DNA from: Prorocentrum cordatum
Lineage: Eukaryota > Sar > Dinophyceae > Prorocentrales > Prorocentraceae
Reading direction: 5' to 3'
DNA length: 64,000 bases
NCBI GenBank assembly: GCA_963575745.1
Contig: CAUYUJ010000692.1
Span: 225,001 to 289,000, forward strand
Shown here one piece after another: positions 27,737 through 39,059 of the stretch. Position 1 is the first letter of the stretch; each line of letters opens with the position of its first letter. The notes beneath the pieces are model-generated. The model did not search any database. It was given only the letters and a program-made list of their open reading frames with translations, and had not been told where the DNA came from. A program made the position numbers and the translations under genes.

Positions 27737-28450
27737 TGGTGGGCGCCAACAGTCGCCAACCAACACGAGACGCTTCACATCGCGTCGGGAGGTCAGTGGC
27801 GCACCACTTCGGCCGGGGGCGCGGATCACAGACCAACGCATCTGCAGGCTACAGCATCACTTTCTACCGACGCAACGACATCGCCAAACATCTGCACCTT
27901 GGACCCGAGCTCCGAAGACGAGTAGGGAGTAGTCGAAGTCCATCGAAGAGCCCTCCGCATACGAAACGTTGTCGCTTACTTCGCGCCACGACCTGCTGGA
28001 CGATATCAAACACATGTAAGGACATTGATGCACTCGTCTTCGTGAGCGTCGCCACCACGCGCGCAGGGCGCGTGCTTCCGATTGTGCTCACGGACCTTGA
28101 TCGGAGCTGGGGTTGCCAGTCCAACTGGCTAGTCGCCGAGAATTGCGCTGGCAAGTTTCAAGCTGGTGGCGAAAGCGGCTTCGGCAGGCACGTTCACGCG
28201 CAGCTCCGGCACCGCGAACTCAGTTCCACCAGCGCTCGCAGCGACGCGTGCAACACACGCAACGGACCCAAGCGGTCAAAGTCCAGGCTTGACTACTTCA
28301 TCGGCCACGAGAATCTCCAGGAGCTGGTCCGCAGCATCCGACTTGATCGGCGCGCGCATCGACGAGTCCGCGGCCTGGATCAGGTCCCCGACCACGTCCC
28401 GATGACGCGAGCACGAGGCCATCGCCAGCGCTTTTTCTTGGGACTTCGGC
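27736..28450 (+). pseudogene. LINE-2: endonuclease remnant
   Basis: In the frame 27736-28530: YSITFYRRNDIAKHLHLG, then RVLPIVLTDLDRSWGCQSNW, GRHVHAQLRHREL, CNTRNGPKRSKSRLDYFIGH and PDHVPMT. These follow the order of a LINE endonuclease C-terminal half: 'IL.DIN...G', 'RLDYF' and 'DH.P'. The Asp of SRLDYF and the His of DHVP are still present. Upstream, the N-terminal strands are not readable. Downstream to 30300 the expected RT could not be confirmed. Confidence 0.6.
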
Positions 28451-30360
28451 GCGCTCGCCACGGGCCTGCATGCGGGGCGCAAGCGCGGCGGATTCCGCAC
28501 CGACGTGGCGGCCGACATCGAGCATTATGAAGACGCCTTCCGCATCGCCAAGATGGACCAATACCCCGCCATGCACGCGGCGATGCTCGCCCGCGTGATC
28601 CGCGCCAACGCGGCCAGGTACGACGCGAAGGAGAGCGCCCGACCGCGCCGGCATTGACAGGTGCATCAGGACCGATTCCGCCCGCTGCGAGAACGAGCCC
28701 GGGCGCGCGAGCGAGGCCTCCCCTGCTACTCGCGAGCGCCGCGAGAGGTTCAGGCTCATTTGCGATCCCACACGAAATGGATGGACCACCGGTGGCGAGT
28801 CAGCCACGACAGCGACATCCGCTAGGCGCGGGGAACCAGGGACTTGTCGCGACTATCCCACCTTGCCTACCTTCGAGCTGGACGACGAGTTGGACCGCGC
28901 CGGCGACCCCGCGCGCCCCAGCCCGCCACCCGCCCCGCGGCGCACGAGTATCAGACAGCGTTGGGGGCCGACGCCGTGGACGGCGGATTCGCCGCCACCG
29001 TTGCCCTCTTCAGCCTCTGTATCAACGACCCCATTACCATGCCTCGCCTGTTCGTCAACATCAATGACGCGCGGTCCGCTGGCGCCTGAACGGGCCCCCC
29101 AGACCTTCGGGGCCTCGAAGCTGCAGCGGCCGACCTCTAGCTCCTGCAAAAACGATTGTGCCGAGATAAGCGACGGCAGTGCTATGTGCCATGGGTTTGG
29201 CCAATTGAATTTGCCGCCATGATGCTCGCGCCGCAGCGCGGCGCGACCTGAGCAGGACAGAGCAGGACTCGGAGCCTTTGAGCAACGTCAACTTCACGTG
29301 GGGCCACTCGCTGAGCGCCTCCCGCCACCCGACCAGCGATGCCCCAACGTGGGCTGTTCGGCGCGCTGCGCGTCGCGCCGCATTCGTCGACCTCCTAAGC
29401 CGCGGCCGCCGCGCGCCATCGGGGCGAAGTGTGCAGTTTCGACGAGGCAGCCCTCCGTCGATGCACGCGCGCACGCTCGTTCGCCTTCTGCGCTGACTCG
29501 ACCACTTCTGGAGACCACGTCTGCGCGCCTGTCGTGAGCCCTTGTGCGGTGCGCCAGACTGGGCACGCGGACGCGCGCCGTCGCTTCTGGATGCAGCGCG
29601 CGGCCAACGCTGCTCGCGTCGCCGAGAGCTGCGACGCGAGGGGTGCTTTCGCGAGGGGCGGCCCCGAGAGGCGATGGGCAGCCCGCGCCCTTCGTCGCGA
29701 TGATAGGCATTCCCATGCCCTTCTCGAGCAGCGCCGCAGCAGGGCTGCAGCATGCCATCGGGCCTCTGTCGCCATCCTCGCCCGTCGGCCTGGCGAGAGT
29801 GGGGCGGGGTGAGAGATTCGAGCGAACCCGAGGTTTTTCATGGCACCATTTACTTGCTAGTTTTGGATTTGGATCGGGAGATGGCCGAGGTACGAGGGCA
29901 GCAATTTCGGATTCATTGCCCCTTTCCGGGCCCTGCATGCGCCGGCCGCCTCGGCGCCTCCAGGCGGCCGCCTGCGAGGCCTTGCTGCTAGATGCGATCG
30001 GCAATTGCCCCCCGACCCGAGCTTTGCGTCGCGGGGGGCGCGCCTGGAACATTAACAAGCAGGTCGCCCTGGTAAACAGATCCAGAAGAACGGCAAGGAA
30101 CATATTCAGACGCGCATCTTGGAATGCGGTCCAGGACCTGGGGCATTTCGGGGGATGCGCGCATGTTCATGCGCATTTACAACGCGAATGTCATGGGCGT
30201 TTTCTCTGAGGGGATGTAGGCTGGGCTCGATTGGGTGATTATTGATCCTCCAACGGGCCCTCGGCAAAAATTACGCTATCGAGGGGCCCAACATACTTAA
30301 ATTATGGCTGGAGCGATGATAGCTGAAGTGAAGCATGTGAGAATGATGTTGATGGCCATT
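28451..30360 (+). other. Unassigned region after LINE-2 endonuclease
   Basis: Fragmented frames on both strands; no clear RT motif. The frame near 28500-28650 (KMDQYPAMHAAMLARVIRAN) has the helical character of LINE linker sequence. A G-rich patch lies at 30000-30050. The longest plus frame, 29544-30209, matches nothing I recognise. Confidence 0.3.
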
Positions 30361-30364
30361 CCCT

Positions 30365-32040
30365 GCGCACCCCCTACGGTGTCCAGAATGTGCCGCGCCT
30401 GCTGCGCCCTGGACGACCGGCTCGGATAGCGGCCGCGCTCAGAGACCCCTCGCTCGAGGGCCGCCCCTTGCGCGCCCCCAATGGCGCCGCGAACGTGCCG
30501 CGCCTGCTATTCCCGGCGCCATGGCTCGCATAGACGCCGCGCTCGGGCACGACCCTTTGCGCACCCCCTTATGGCGTCGAGAAGGTGCCGCGCCTGCTAT
30601 GCCCTGCGCCATGGCACGCATGGGCGCCGCGCTCGGGGACCACGCCCTGCGCGCCCCCTATGGTGTCGAGAATGTGCCGCGCCTTTAATGCTCTGCGCCA
30701 TTGCTGTGCACCCCTCGCAGTGTCGAGAAAGCGCCACGCCTGCTATGCCCTGCGCCATGGCCCACATAGGCGCTGCGCTAGGTGACCGCCCCTTGCGCGC
30801 CCCCCATGGTGCCGAGACAGCGCCGCGCCTGCTATGCCTTGCGCCACGGCCCGCATAGACGCAGCGCTCGGGGACCACGCCCTGCGCACTCCCTCTAGTG
30901 TCGAGAGAGCGTCATGCCTGCTATGCGCCGCGCTCGGGGACCACCCCCTGCGCAACCCCCATGGTGTCGAGAATGCGCCACGCCTGCTTTGCCCTGCCAT
31001 CGCCCGTATAGACGCCGCGCTCGGGGACCACGCCCTGCGAACCCCCTATGGTGTCGAGAATGTGCCACGCCTGCTATGCCCTGCGCCAGGGCTCGCATAG
31101 GCGCCGCGCTCGGGGACCACGCCCTGCGCACCCCCTATGGTGTCGAGAATGTGCCGCGCCTGCTAGGCCCTGCGCCATGGCCCGCATAGACGCCGCGCTC
31201 GGGGACCACCCCCTGCGCATCCCCTATGGTGCCGAGACATCGCCACGCCTGCTCTGCCCTGCGCCACGGCCCGCGTAGACGACGCCCCGGGACCACCCCC
31301 TGCGCGCCCCCTATGGTGTCGAGAGAGCGCCACGCCTGCTATGCCCTGCGCCATGGCCCGCATAGCCGCCGCGCTCGGGGACCACCCCTTATGGTGTCGA
31401 GAATGCGCCACGCCTGCTAGGCCCTGCGCCATGGCCCGCATTCACGCCGCGCTCGGGGACCACCCCCTGCGCACCCCCCATGGTGTCAAGAAAGTGTCAC
31501 GCCTGACATGCCCTGCGCCATGGCCCGCATAGACGCCGCGCTCGGGGACCACGCCCTGCGCGCCCCCTATGGTGTCGAGAATGTGCCACGCCTGCTATGC
31601 CCTGCGCCATGGCCCGCAAAGGCGCAGCGCTCGGGGACCACCCTCTGCGCACCCCTTATTGTGTCGAGAAGGCGCCAAGCCTGCTCTGCCCCTCGCCATG
31701 GCCTGCATGGACGCCGCGCTCGGTGACCGCCCCCTGCGCACCCCCTATGGTGTCGAGAAGGTGCCACGCTTGCTTTGCCCTGCGCCATGGCCCGCATCGA
31801 CGCCGCGCTCGGGGACCACCCCCTGACATCCCATATGGTGTCGAGACAGCGCCACGCCTACTCTGCCCTGCCCCTTGGCCCGCATAGACACCGCGCTCGG
31901 GTGCCACCCCATGCGCACCCCCTTATGGCGTCGAGAAGGTGCAGCGCTTGCTAGGCTCTGCACCATGGCCCGCATAGACGCCGCGCTCGGGGACCACGCC
32001 CTGCGCACCCCTATGGTGTCGAGAAGGTGCCAAGCCGGCC
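30365..32040. repeat. 89-base satellite array
   Basis: About 18-19 units of 89 bases. A typical unit contains ATGGCCCGCATAGACGCCGC, GCTCGGGGACCAC, CCTGCGCACCCCCTATGGTG, TCGAGAATGTGCCACGCCTG and CTATGCCCTGCGCC. Several units are truncated (for example near 30690-30720 and 31380). Because 89 is not a multiple of three, each frame changes peptide from unit to unit, so the many 60-100 codon frames on both strands are not genes. Confidence 0.9.
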
Positions 32041-32430
32041 GTGCACTGCGAATGGTACGCGCACGTCTTGTATATTGCATGCCATGTGTATGGGTATGAT
32101 GTGTGTGCGGCCGTATCGGGACGTGTGCCTCGCGTGTGTGCCCAGTCTGTAGCGCAAACGTGTGCAGCCGTATCGGGGCGTGCGCCTCATGTGCGTGCCC
32201 AGTATGTACGCAAGCCTGCCGTGCATTGCGAATGCGACGCGCACGTCTTGTACATGGCATGTCATGTGTGTGTGGATGATGCGCGTGCGGCCGCATGGGG
32301 ACGTGCTCCTCACGTGTGTGCTCAGTGTAGCGCATGCGTGTGTGGCCGTATCGGGACGTGTGCCTCATGTGTGTGCCCAGTATGTGCGCATGCGTCGTGC
32401 GCGCGTGTGTCGCGCGCGCGCGTGTGTCTG
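32040..32430. repeat. 180-base tandem repeat, GT/GC-rich
   Basis: Two units starting GCCGTGCAYTGCGAATG at 32038 and 32218, each with sub-units GCGGCCGTATCGGGACGTGT near 32115, 32165, 32286 and 32342. It continues directly from the 89-base array and ends in a CGCG/GTGT patch. Confidence 0.75.
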
Positions 32431-32699
32431 TGCGCGTGAGGAGAGGGGGAAGGAGAGGGGGGCGGGTGCGTGAGCGCGGGTGCGACGCGGGTTGCAAGAA
32501 AACCAGGGTCCCACTAAACATTTGGGGAACCAGAGACTCCCGCTCCTATCCAGCGGCGCGGACAGAGCATGGCCTGGCCTCGAAGAGAACGTTCTCCGAC
32601 CGCGAGAAGTGCCTTGTTTAGACTGCACGCTGGCTAGGAACTTCGAGCCACGCTCAAGGGGGCTGCCCGCCGGGGAGATCCGATATATATACCTTGAGT

Positions 32700-33440
32700 C
32701 GCCGACCGTTCTTGAGTTGTCCTAACGGTGGCAGGCAGCCCCAGCTGCAATCGAGCAGTTCGCGCGACGCTTTAGCAGGTGGCGGAGAATTGCCAGCAGC
32801 ATCGCCAACTATGGCCAGTCCGCTTTCGAGCAGCGGGCGGCCAGACGCGACCGCCCCGTTTCATCCGCCGCCCTCAGTGGGCAGGGCGAGATCGACGCGC
32901 TCGTTCGCCCGCGGGCGCGCCAGCTTCTCGCCGACCTCGAGAGCTTCTTATCGCGCCCCGCCGGCGAGGCCCCGCGCGAGTGGCGGCGCCCGCCGGCGAT
33001 GCAAAAGTTGCAGGGCAACGAACGTATCAAATCAGCTTTCGTCGCATGTGTTATCCGAGCGCTACGTGCCAGCTTCTGGATGAACCACTGGGCCCCTCCG
33101 AGATCCAAGAGGCCAGTCCTTCGCAAGCGGTTTCTGCAGAGACCGACGGTGATGAAAAGCACCTGCGGCCCTCCCGATGCCGGCGCCTTGGGCGAGGCCA
33201 GCGTCTCAATATTCTCAGACAGTTTGTTGCAGGTCAGATAAGAAGGAAGGCCGACGGACATGGTCAGCCACGTCTTTCAACTGCGTTGCAGTTCGACAGC
33301 AAGTGCATCGCATGTGAAACTACATTCCCACATGCTGAATATGTGCTGTTGCATCTACGGCGTTCTTGGCAGCATGGCAGGTGCATTGCGGGATTTATGC
33401 GCCGCGCGTGCGCATGGGCACCGTCATCAGCCACTGCGTG
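32700..33440 (+). pseudogene. Possible retroelement interior fragment
   Basis: The frame 32779-33441 is open for 220 codons. Near its end DSKCIACETTFPHAEYVLLH then LRRSWQHGRC gives a CxxC with two downstream His, like a zinc-knuckle segment I recall between domains of dinoflagellate LINE proteins. The earlier part is Arg/Pro/Ala-rich without a motif. The assignment is tentative. Confidence 0.35.
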
Positions 33441-33869
33441 ACCATTCGCAGAGTCTCTCCTGGATCCCGCGCGCCTGCGTGAATATCATGACCCTGCTAA
33501 GCTCAGGCAGCGTTTCCTCGCTCGCCCCCCCGCCCCCGTCACCGTCGGACTTCTGGCGCGAAGAAGTTCGGGGCAGGGGGGGCCTGGGCCCCCGTGCAAT
33601 GCCTGGAAGGGGCTTCGGCGCCCGCGCCACAGCGCGACGCCAGCGAGCTATAGGGGGCGCCCTTGGCGCTCGAAGAACCCTCCGCCGAAGAGCCGCCGCC
33701 CAGCTCTGCGCGGCGCCCAAGCTGCGCCAGCCGCGGCCGCGACGACTTCGACCAGCTCGACCGGGCCCAGCAGCGCAAGCATGACCGCTGCGACCAGCGC
33801 CTGCCGGTGCCGTGCTAACGGCGGCGACGCCCGCAGTTCCCGCGGTCCCTCGACGCGGGGGCTTCGGGG

Positions 33870-34050
33870 CTCAAGAGACGGGGGTCAATGCTGACGGGGT
33901 GTGTGTGGCCAGAGCGCCGGATCGCGCGGGGCCCCGCAGGGCCAGGGGTGCACAGGCCCGGGCTTGGGCGCGGGATATTGCAGGGACTTGCCGGATCCCG
34001 CAGGGTCCTGCAAGCAGCCCTGACTGACCCTGGCTCGCACTAACCCGGGC
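33870..34050 (+). mobile_element. Dispersed element F, copy 2
   Basis: It starts CAAGAGACGGGGGTCAATGC, then GAGCGCCGGATCGCG, GATCCCGCAGGGTCCTGCA, and ends CTGGCTCGCACTAACCCGGG. It has the same order as copies 1 and 3. Terminal inverted pairing is partial. Confidence 0.6.
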
Positions 34051-34052
34051 CC

Positions 34053-34988
34053 GTGGATCCCTCGCGACGGCGGCAGCGGCGGCAGTGGAGAAGGGCGCGC
34101 AGACCGAGCCAGCGGGCGCCATGCCGCTGGGAGGCCCGAAGGGAGCACAGTGGCGCCGTTACCTTGGCCCCCCAGGTATCGCGAGGACCTGGGCCGAGCT
34201 CGGCGCGGCCCCGCGCGGCGGGGGCCCCGCCGCCAGCCAGGGCCTGGCTCCGCAAGCCGCCAGCCCACCGGCGCGACTGGCCTCAAGGCGAGGAGATGGG
34301 CGGCGTCGAGGGCGAGGTGCGCGACCGCGAGAAGGCCGAGCCGCGGCCGCGAGGAAGGCAACGGCAGAGGAGAGCATCCAGCCAAGACGTGGAGCAGCAA
34401 GGGCACGAATTCGATTGCATTACTCCAGTCAGTGCTGAATCTGGTCCTCCAGACGGCGCGCAGGGGGCGCGTGGCTGCGTCGGTATCCATCGACGCGTGC
34501 ACTGTGCCGGCCGCGCGCCCCGTGGTCGCGAAGATAAGCGCAGAGCCAGAAGGCCACAACGCGACGCTCGACGCGCTGCGCGCCCAGGCGGCCGAGGGCC
34601 AGCAGAGGATGAATGGGGTCGGGTGCAGTGCGACATCGGGGGCGCAGCAGGGCGCGAGCTGAAGGCGTGCTTCGACAAGTGCCAGCCCGAGGGCAAGCTC
34701 ACCAAACCAGATGTGGACGAGGGCGACCTCGAGCTGGAGAAGTGCTACGACGCGCAACAGGTGACGGCCATCGTGGGCGCGCCCGCCCGGGGGGGGCGCG
34801 GGTTAATCCAAAGGGCCCTCAAGAACGAGGACATCGCAGTACCTCGCACTGTCGTTGCTCCAGCGGGCTGGCTCGAGGACGAAATTGGCCACTGGCTGGA
34901 GTCGATATGGGAAGGTGTCTTGGTGCTGAGCGCCAGCCACATCACCAGCCTGTCCGCCGAGCAGTACGATTCGCAAGCGGAGGCATGA
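34053..34988 (+). CDS. Hypothetical ORF, no family recognised
   Basis: A 311-codon plus-strand frame, overlapped by a 290-codon minus-strand frame (33885-34757), so GC bias explains at least part of it. The first 180 residues are Arg/Ala/Pro-rich. The last 110 are more protein-like: ACFDKCQPEGKLTKPDVD, GDLELEKCYDAQQVTAI, ALKNEDIAVPRTVVAPAGWL. It could be a decayed gag or ORF1. Function unknown. Confidence 0.25.
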   Translation: MDPSRRRQRRQWRRARRPSQRAPCRWEARREHSGAVTLAPQVSRGPGPSSARPRAAGAPPPARAWLRKPPAHRRDWPQGEEMGGVEGEVRDREKAEPRPRGRQRQRRASSQDVEQQGHEFDCITPVSAESGPPDGAQGARGCVGIHRRVHCAGRAPRGREDKRRARRPQRDARRAARPGGRGPAEDEWGRVQCDIGGAAGRELKACFDKCQPEGKLTKPDVDEGDLELEKCYDAQQVTAIVGAPARGGRGLIQRALKNEDIAVPRTVVAPAGWLEDEIGHWLESIWEGVLVLSASHITSLSAEQYDSQAEA

Positions 34989-35114
34989 TGCCAGACTAGC
35001 TGCCAGTTCCGGCCCTCCCAGGTTTGGACAGCCAGCCCGTGTTCGCAGCCTTGCGCCCGTGTCCGCAGCCCGCCGACCCAGATCGCTGGGGGGCCGACGA
35101 AGCGGCCGCAGTAG

Positions 35115-35197
35115 AGGTTTTGTCATGATCGAGCCGTCGCCCGCCTGGCCCCCTGCTGAACGAAGCGCCCTGGCTGACACGCGCACCGAGCGACCTG
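35115..35197 (+). CDS. Exon-like island
   Basis: Starts after GCAGTAG and ends at a strong donor, CCTG|GTGAGG. The frame gives GFVMIEPSPAWPPAERSA then LADTRTERP. It starts one base into a codon, which matches the phase left by island 21220-21410, and ends in phase 1. No family recognised. Confidence 0.35.
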
Positions 35198-35294
35198 GTG
35201 AGGTCCAGGCCTTTTGCGACGAGTCGTTTCTGCTGTCTTGCAAGATGATATCGACTGTAATATCCTTTGTTTCTTGGTTTTGTCGTGGAGGAAA

Positions 35295-35480
35295 ATGACG
35301 ATGATGACGTTGCGGATGATGAATTTGAGCACGGTGATGATGATAATGCTGCCGGCGATGATGCTGATGATGATCATGATGATACTGCTGATGATGATGG
35401 TGATGATGGTGAAGAATAATAATAAGAAGATGATGATGGTGATGATGATGAAGAGGATGATGATGAGGCTGCTGAGGATG
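35295..35480. repeat. (GAT)n microsatellite
   Basis: Interrupted GAT triplets with GCT, GAA and AAT changes. Methionine-rich and Asp/Ile frames across it are artefacts. Confidence 0.85.
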
Positions 35481-35579
35481 ATGCGACAGCTGCTTCTGCT
35501 GGTAAGGAGGCCGAGCAGAAGGAACACAATGCTGACGAATCTGACCCAGGTGGAGACCAGTCGTGCTGATGGGGGGTGA

Positions 35580-35905
35580 TGATGCGCACGGGGTGGAGGG
35601 GGGGGAGGGGAAGGAGGGGGAGGTGGGGGAGGAGGAGGAGGAAGAGGAGGAGGATGAGGAAGGTATGTATGTATGTATGTATGTATGTATGTATGCATGT
35701 ATGTATGTATGTATGTATGTATGTATGTATGTATGTACGTACGTATGTATGTGTGTATATACATATACATATACATGTACATATACCTATACGTCGGATA
35801 ATGAGGAGGAGGTAAAAGGATGGAAAAACGAGGAAGGAGGAAGGAGGAGGAGGAAGAGGAGGAGGAGGAAGAGCAGGAGGAAGGAAAGAGGAAGGAGGAA
35901 ATAAG
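35580..35905. repeat. GGA tract and (GTAT)n microsatellite
   Basis: Purine tract 35590-35662, then GTAT repeats at 35663-35745 in the form GAAG|GTATGTATGT, then ATAC/ATGTAC words to 35795, then another GGA/GAA tract. The GTATGT repeats are a string of donor-like sequences on plus. Confidence 0.85.
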
Positions 35906-35969
35906 AGGATGAGGACTGGTATGAACCAGAGACTCATCAACGAGGACCCTCTCTCCACGCTCCCTTCTC

Positions 35970-36412
35970 GTAGGCCCCTTCAAGAGTTTATTTCCATTGA
36001 GGGAACTGCCCCGTTGGGATACAGCCGTTTGAAAACCCTGAAGCGTGCCAAAACACCATTTTCGGAACTCCAGCTGCACGGGTTAACATGACTGTTGCGT
36101 CTTGACGGTCTGGAGTCGTGCCAGGGCACCATTTGTGGGACCTCAACACCGTGAATCAGAGCAGCTTTCGCGCCCTGACAATCCCGAGTCTTTCCAGAAC
36201 AGAATGTTCGGCACGTTGCTCATGGGAGTCTGTTGGAAATACGACTGCGCGCGGCGCTGGGGTGGGAGCCACATTTTGACAACGACCCGCCCTGAGTCCG
36301 TGAAGATCTTGCACATGTTTGAAGCAAATGTGCGCGACGTTAAGACCAGAGCCACATTTTGAAAAATGACGCCCCTCAATATGTGAAGCTTCTGTTGAAG
36401 TTTCGGAGAGAG
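35970..36412. repeat. Diverged tandem repeat of CCACATTTTGA type (left block)
   Basis: Diverged units of about 80-100 bases with GTGCCARRRCACCATTT or GGAGCCACATTTTGAMAA, followed by CCCTSARTCCGTGAAG. Clear units start near 36245 and 36335; earlier ones near 36040 and 36118 are more diverged. Related units occur at 38085-38330. Confidence 0.6.
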
Positions 36413-36479
36413 CGTGACCCACCGCCGCTTTACTATGGAAAATTCCCCCCGCTCTTCCTCCAGAGCCGAGCCCCCCCCC

Positions 36480-36660
36480 CCTCCGACCCCCCCTGCTCGA
36501 ACCCGCTCCCTCCCCCCCCTTCCCCCGGCAACCCCCCCCGTAACCTGTTCCCCCCCTCCCCCCCTTCTCCGGAAAACCGGGGGTGTCACTACCGTTTCGA
36601 ACTCCCCTCCCCCCCTCAGAAAACTGAGGGAGGGGACAATACCCGGTTCGACCCCCCCTC
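36480..36660. repeat. Array G, second locus
   Basis: C-runs alternating with GGAAAACCGGGGGTGTCACT, ACCGTTTCGAACTCCCC, and CAATACCCGGTTCGACCCCC. Same unit as at 8120-8365. Confidence 0.65.
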
Positions 36661-36689
36661 CCTCGCCGCCGGCGGCAAAAAAATCCCGG

Positions 36690-37790
36690 GTCCCCACCAC
36701 CGTCCTCACCACCGCCCTCAACTTTGTCCCCACCACCACCGTCCCCACCACTGTCCCACTGTCCCCACCGTTCCCACCACTGTCCCCACTGTCCCCATCA
36801 ATGCCCCCACCACCGTCGCACTGTCCCTACTGTCCCCGCCAGTGTCTTCACCACGTTCCCACTCCCCACTGTCCCCACTGTCCCCACCACTGTCCACTGT
36901 CCCCACTGTCCCCTCCATTTTCCCACTATACCCACTATCCTCGCCGCTGTCCCACTTAGCTGTCCCAATGTTCCCACCACTGTCCCACTGTCCCTACCAC
37001 TCTCCCCACTGTACAACTATCCCATTGTCCCACCACCGTCCTCACCACCGCCCTCACCAGTGTCTCCACCACCACCGTCCCCACCACTGTCCTACTGCCC
37101 CCACCACTGTCCCAGTGTCCCCTCCTTACGGTCCCCACCACCACCGTCCCCACCACTGCCCTCTGTCCCTACTGTCCCCGCCACTGTCCCAACTGTCCCA
37201 ACTGTTCCCACCACTGTTCCCACTTTCTCCGCCAGTGCCCCCACCACCTGTCGCACTGTCCCCACTGTCCCCACCACTGTCCCCACCATGATCCCACTCT
37301 CCCCACTGTCCCAACTGTCTCCACCACTGTCCCACTGTCCCCACTGTCCCCACCACTGTCCCACTGTTCCCATTGTCCCCACCGCTGTCCCACTGTGCCG
37401 CCCCACTGTCCACACTGCCGTCCCCACCATTGTCCCACTGTCCCCACTGTCCCCACGACTCCCCACTGTACCACTGTCCCACCAACGTCCTGACCACCGC
37501 CCTCACCACTGTCCCCACCACCACCGTCCCCACCACTGTCCCACTGCTGTCCCCACCGCCACCGTCCCCACCACTGTCCCACTGACCCCATTGCCCCGAC
37601 CACTGTCCCACTGACCCCAACCCCACCACTCTCCCCACTGTCCCCGCCAGTGCCCCCACCACTGTCACACTGCCCCCACTGTTCCCGCCACTATCCCCAC
37701 CACGGTCCCACTCTTCCCACTGTCCCCACTCCCCACCAACATCCCCACCACCGTCCCAACCACTGTCCCCACCAGTCCCCCATCCAGAGT
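36690..37790. repeat. CCCCACCACTGTCCCCACTG minisatellite
   Basis: About 1.1 kb of 9-12 base pyrimidine-rich units (CCCCACTGT, CCCCACCAC, CCACCGT), imperfect and without a clean higher-order period. Val/Gly frames on minus and Ser/Pro/His frames on plus come from it. Confidence 0.9.
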
Positions 37791-37829
37791 GGGAGAGGAG
37801 GGGGAGTCGTTGCGGCGAGGGGGGAGGAT

Positions 37830-38050
37830 GGGGTGGAGGCGGGGAGATTCGAACCGGTAGTGACCCCCCTCTGTTTTCCAGGAGTGGGGGATGGGGGAGG
37901 GGTTCGAACAGGTAGTGACCCCCCTCCCTCCGGTTTTCATGATGGACCGAGGGGGGGGGAGGGGGGGTTGGAACCCCCAGTGACCCCCCCGGTGTTTTCG
38001 AGAGGGGGGGGCGGTTTAGAAACCCCTAGTGACCCTCCCGGCTTTCTGTA
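37830..38050. repeat. Array G, third locus (reverse orientation)
   Basis: Three or four units with GATTCGAACCGGTAGTGACC, GGTTCGAACAGGTAGTGACC and GGTTGGAACCCCCAGTGACC, separated by C- and G-runs and GGTTTTC. It is the reverse complement of the arrays at 8.2 and 36.5 kb. Confidence 0.7.
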
Positions 38051-38084
38051 GAACACGCTCTTTCCAATTTCCTAAAGCGATTGT

Positions 38085-38330
38085 GCACGGCGCCAGGGCG
38101 AGAGCCACATTTCGAAACAACCCGCCCCCAATTCGTGAAAATCATTGCAGATGTTCGCAACGAATGCGTTCGGCGGTAACGCGATAACCACAGATTGAAA
38201 ACGGGCCGCCTTCAATCCGTGGAGCTACTTCGGTGTTTTCTACGGAAGGGCGCGGCGCTGAGACGAGAACCACAGCTCGAAAACCACCCGCTCTCCATCT
38301 GCGAAGCTGTTGTCAATTCTTCACGCTTCG
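38085..38330. repeat. Diverged tandem repeat of CCACATTTCGA type (right block)
   Basis: Three units beginning near 38085, 38178 and 38258: CAGGGCGAGAGCCACATTTC, GCGATAACCACAGATTGAAA and GACGAGAACCACAGCTCGAA, each followed by ACCCGC or GGCCGCC and a CTSYRTCYGTGRAG-like end. They match the left block at 35970-36412. Confidence 0.6.
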
Positions 38331-38556
38331 CTTCGCGTTTTGCTTCTAAGCGCTCGGGGCTTAATTTAGATCGTGGCCCTGCTTCTTCGCTCTGACGGCG
38401 CCTGGCACTCCTGCGCGCTCGCGAACAAAAAAAGTATCCCAAGCAGCCCATCCCAAAACAACAATGTGTGCAGAGCATACTTTCTGTCGTTGTTTTCCCG
38501 CGTACAGTCTCCTGCCCTCGCTGATACATTCCTGTTCCTCGTACATCCCAACGGTA

Positions 38557-39020
38557 GCTCTTCCTTGTGGGAGGACTGGGTGGGGGACGAGGCGGAGGAG
38601 GAGGAAGAAGAGAAGGCGGTGGGAGGCGAGAGGGAGATTGCGGCGACGACGACGACGACGACGAAGGTGATGACTACAACATCGATGACGACAACGACGA
38701 CGTCGACGACGACGACGACCGCGATTAAGACGACGACAATGACGAGACGACGACGGAACGACTACGACGACCCCGCCTGCTCATTTTCAGCTCTTCCTTG
38801 AGGGAGGAGTGGGAGGAGGACGGGGCGGAGGAGGAGGAAGAAGAGAAGGCGGTGGGAGACGAGAGGGAGATAGCGGCGACGACGGCGATGATCACAACGA
38901 CCACAACGACGACGACGACGACTACGACGACGACGACGACGACGGCGACGACGACCGCGACGACGACGACGGCGAAGACGATGACGACTACGACGGCGAC
39001 GACGACGATGACGAGTCAAC
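38557..39020. repeat. 233-base duplication ending in (GAC)n
   Basis: Two copies starting GCTCTTCCTTG at 38557 and 38790, each with GGCGGAGGAGGAGGAAGAAG, AGAGGGAGAT and then a GAC/GAT microsatellite (38640-38760 and 38878-39017). No gene. Confidence 0.75.
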
Positions 39021-39059
39021 CATCAATGCCTTGTCTGGATCTTTCTTTCTGAGAGGCAA

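Noticed and set aside
30365-32040. CRISPR-like array
   Set aside because: The units are contiguous 89-base tandem copies with no unique spacers, and the DNA is eukaryotic in character.
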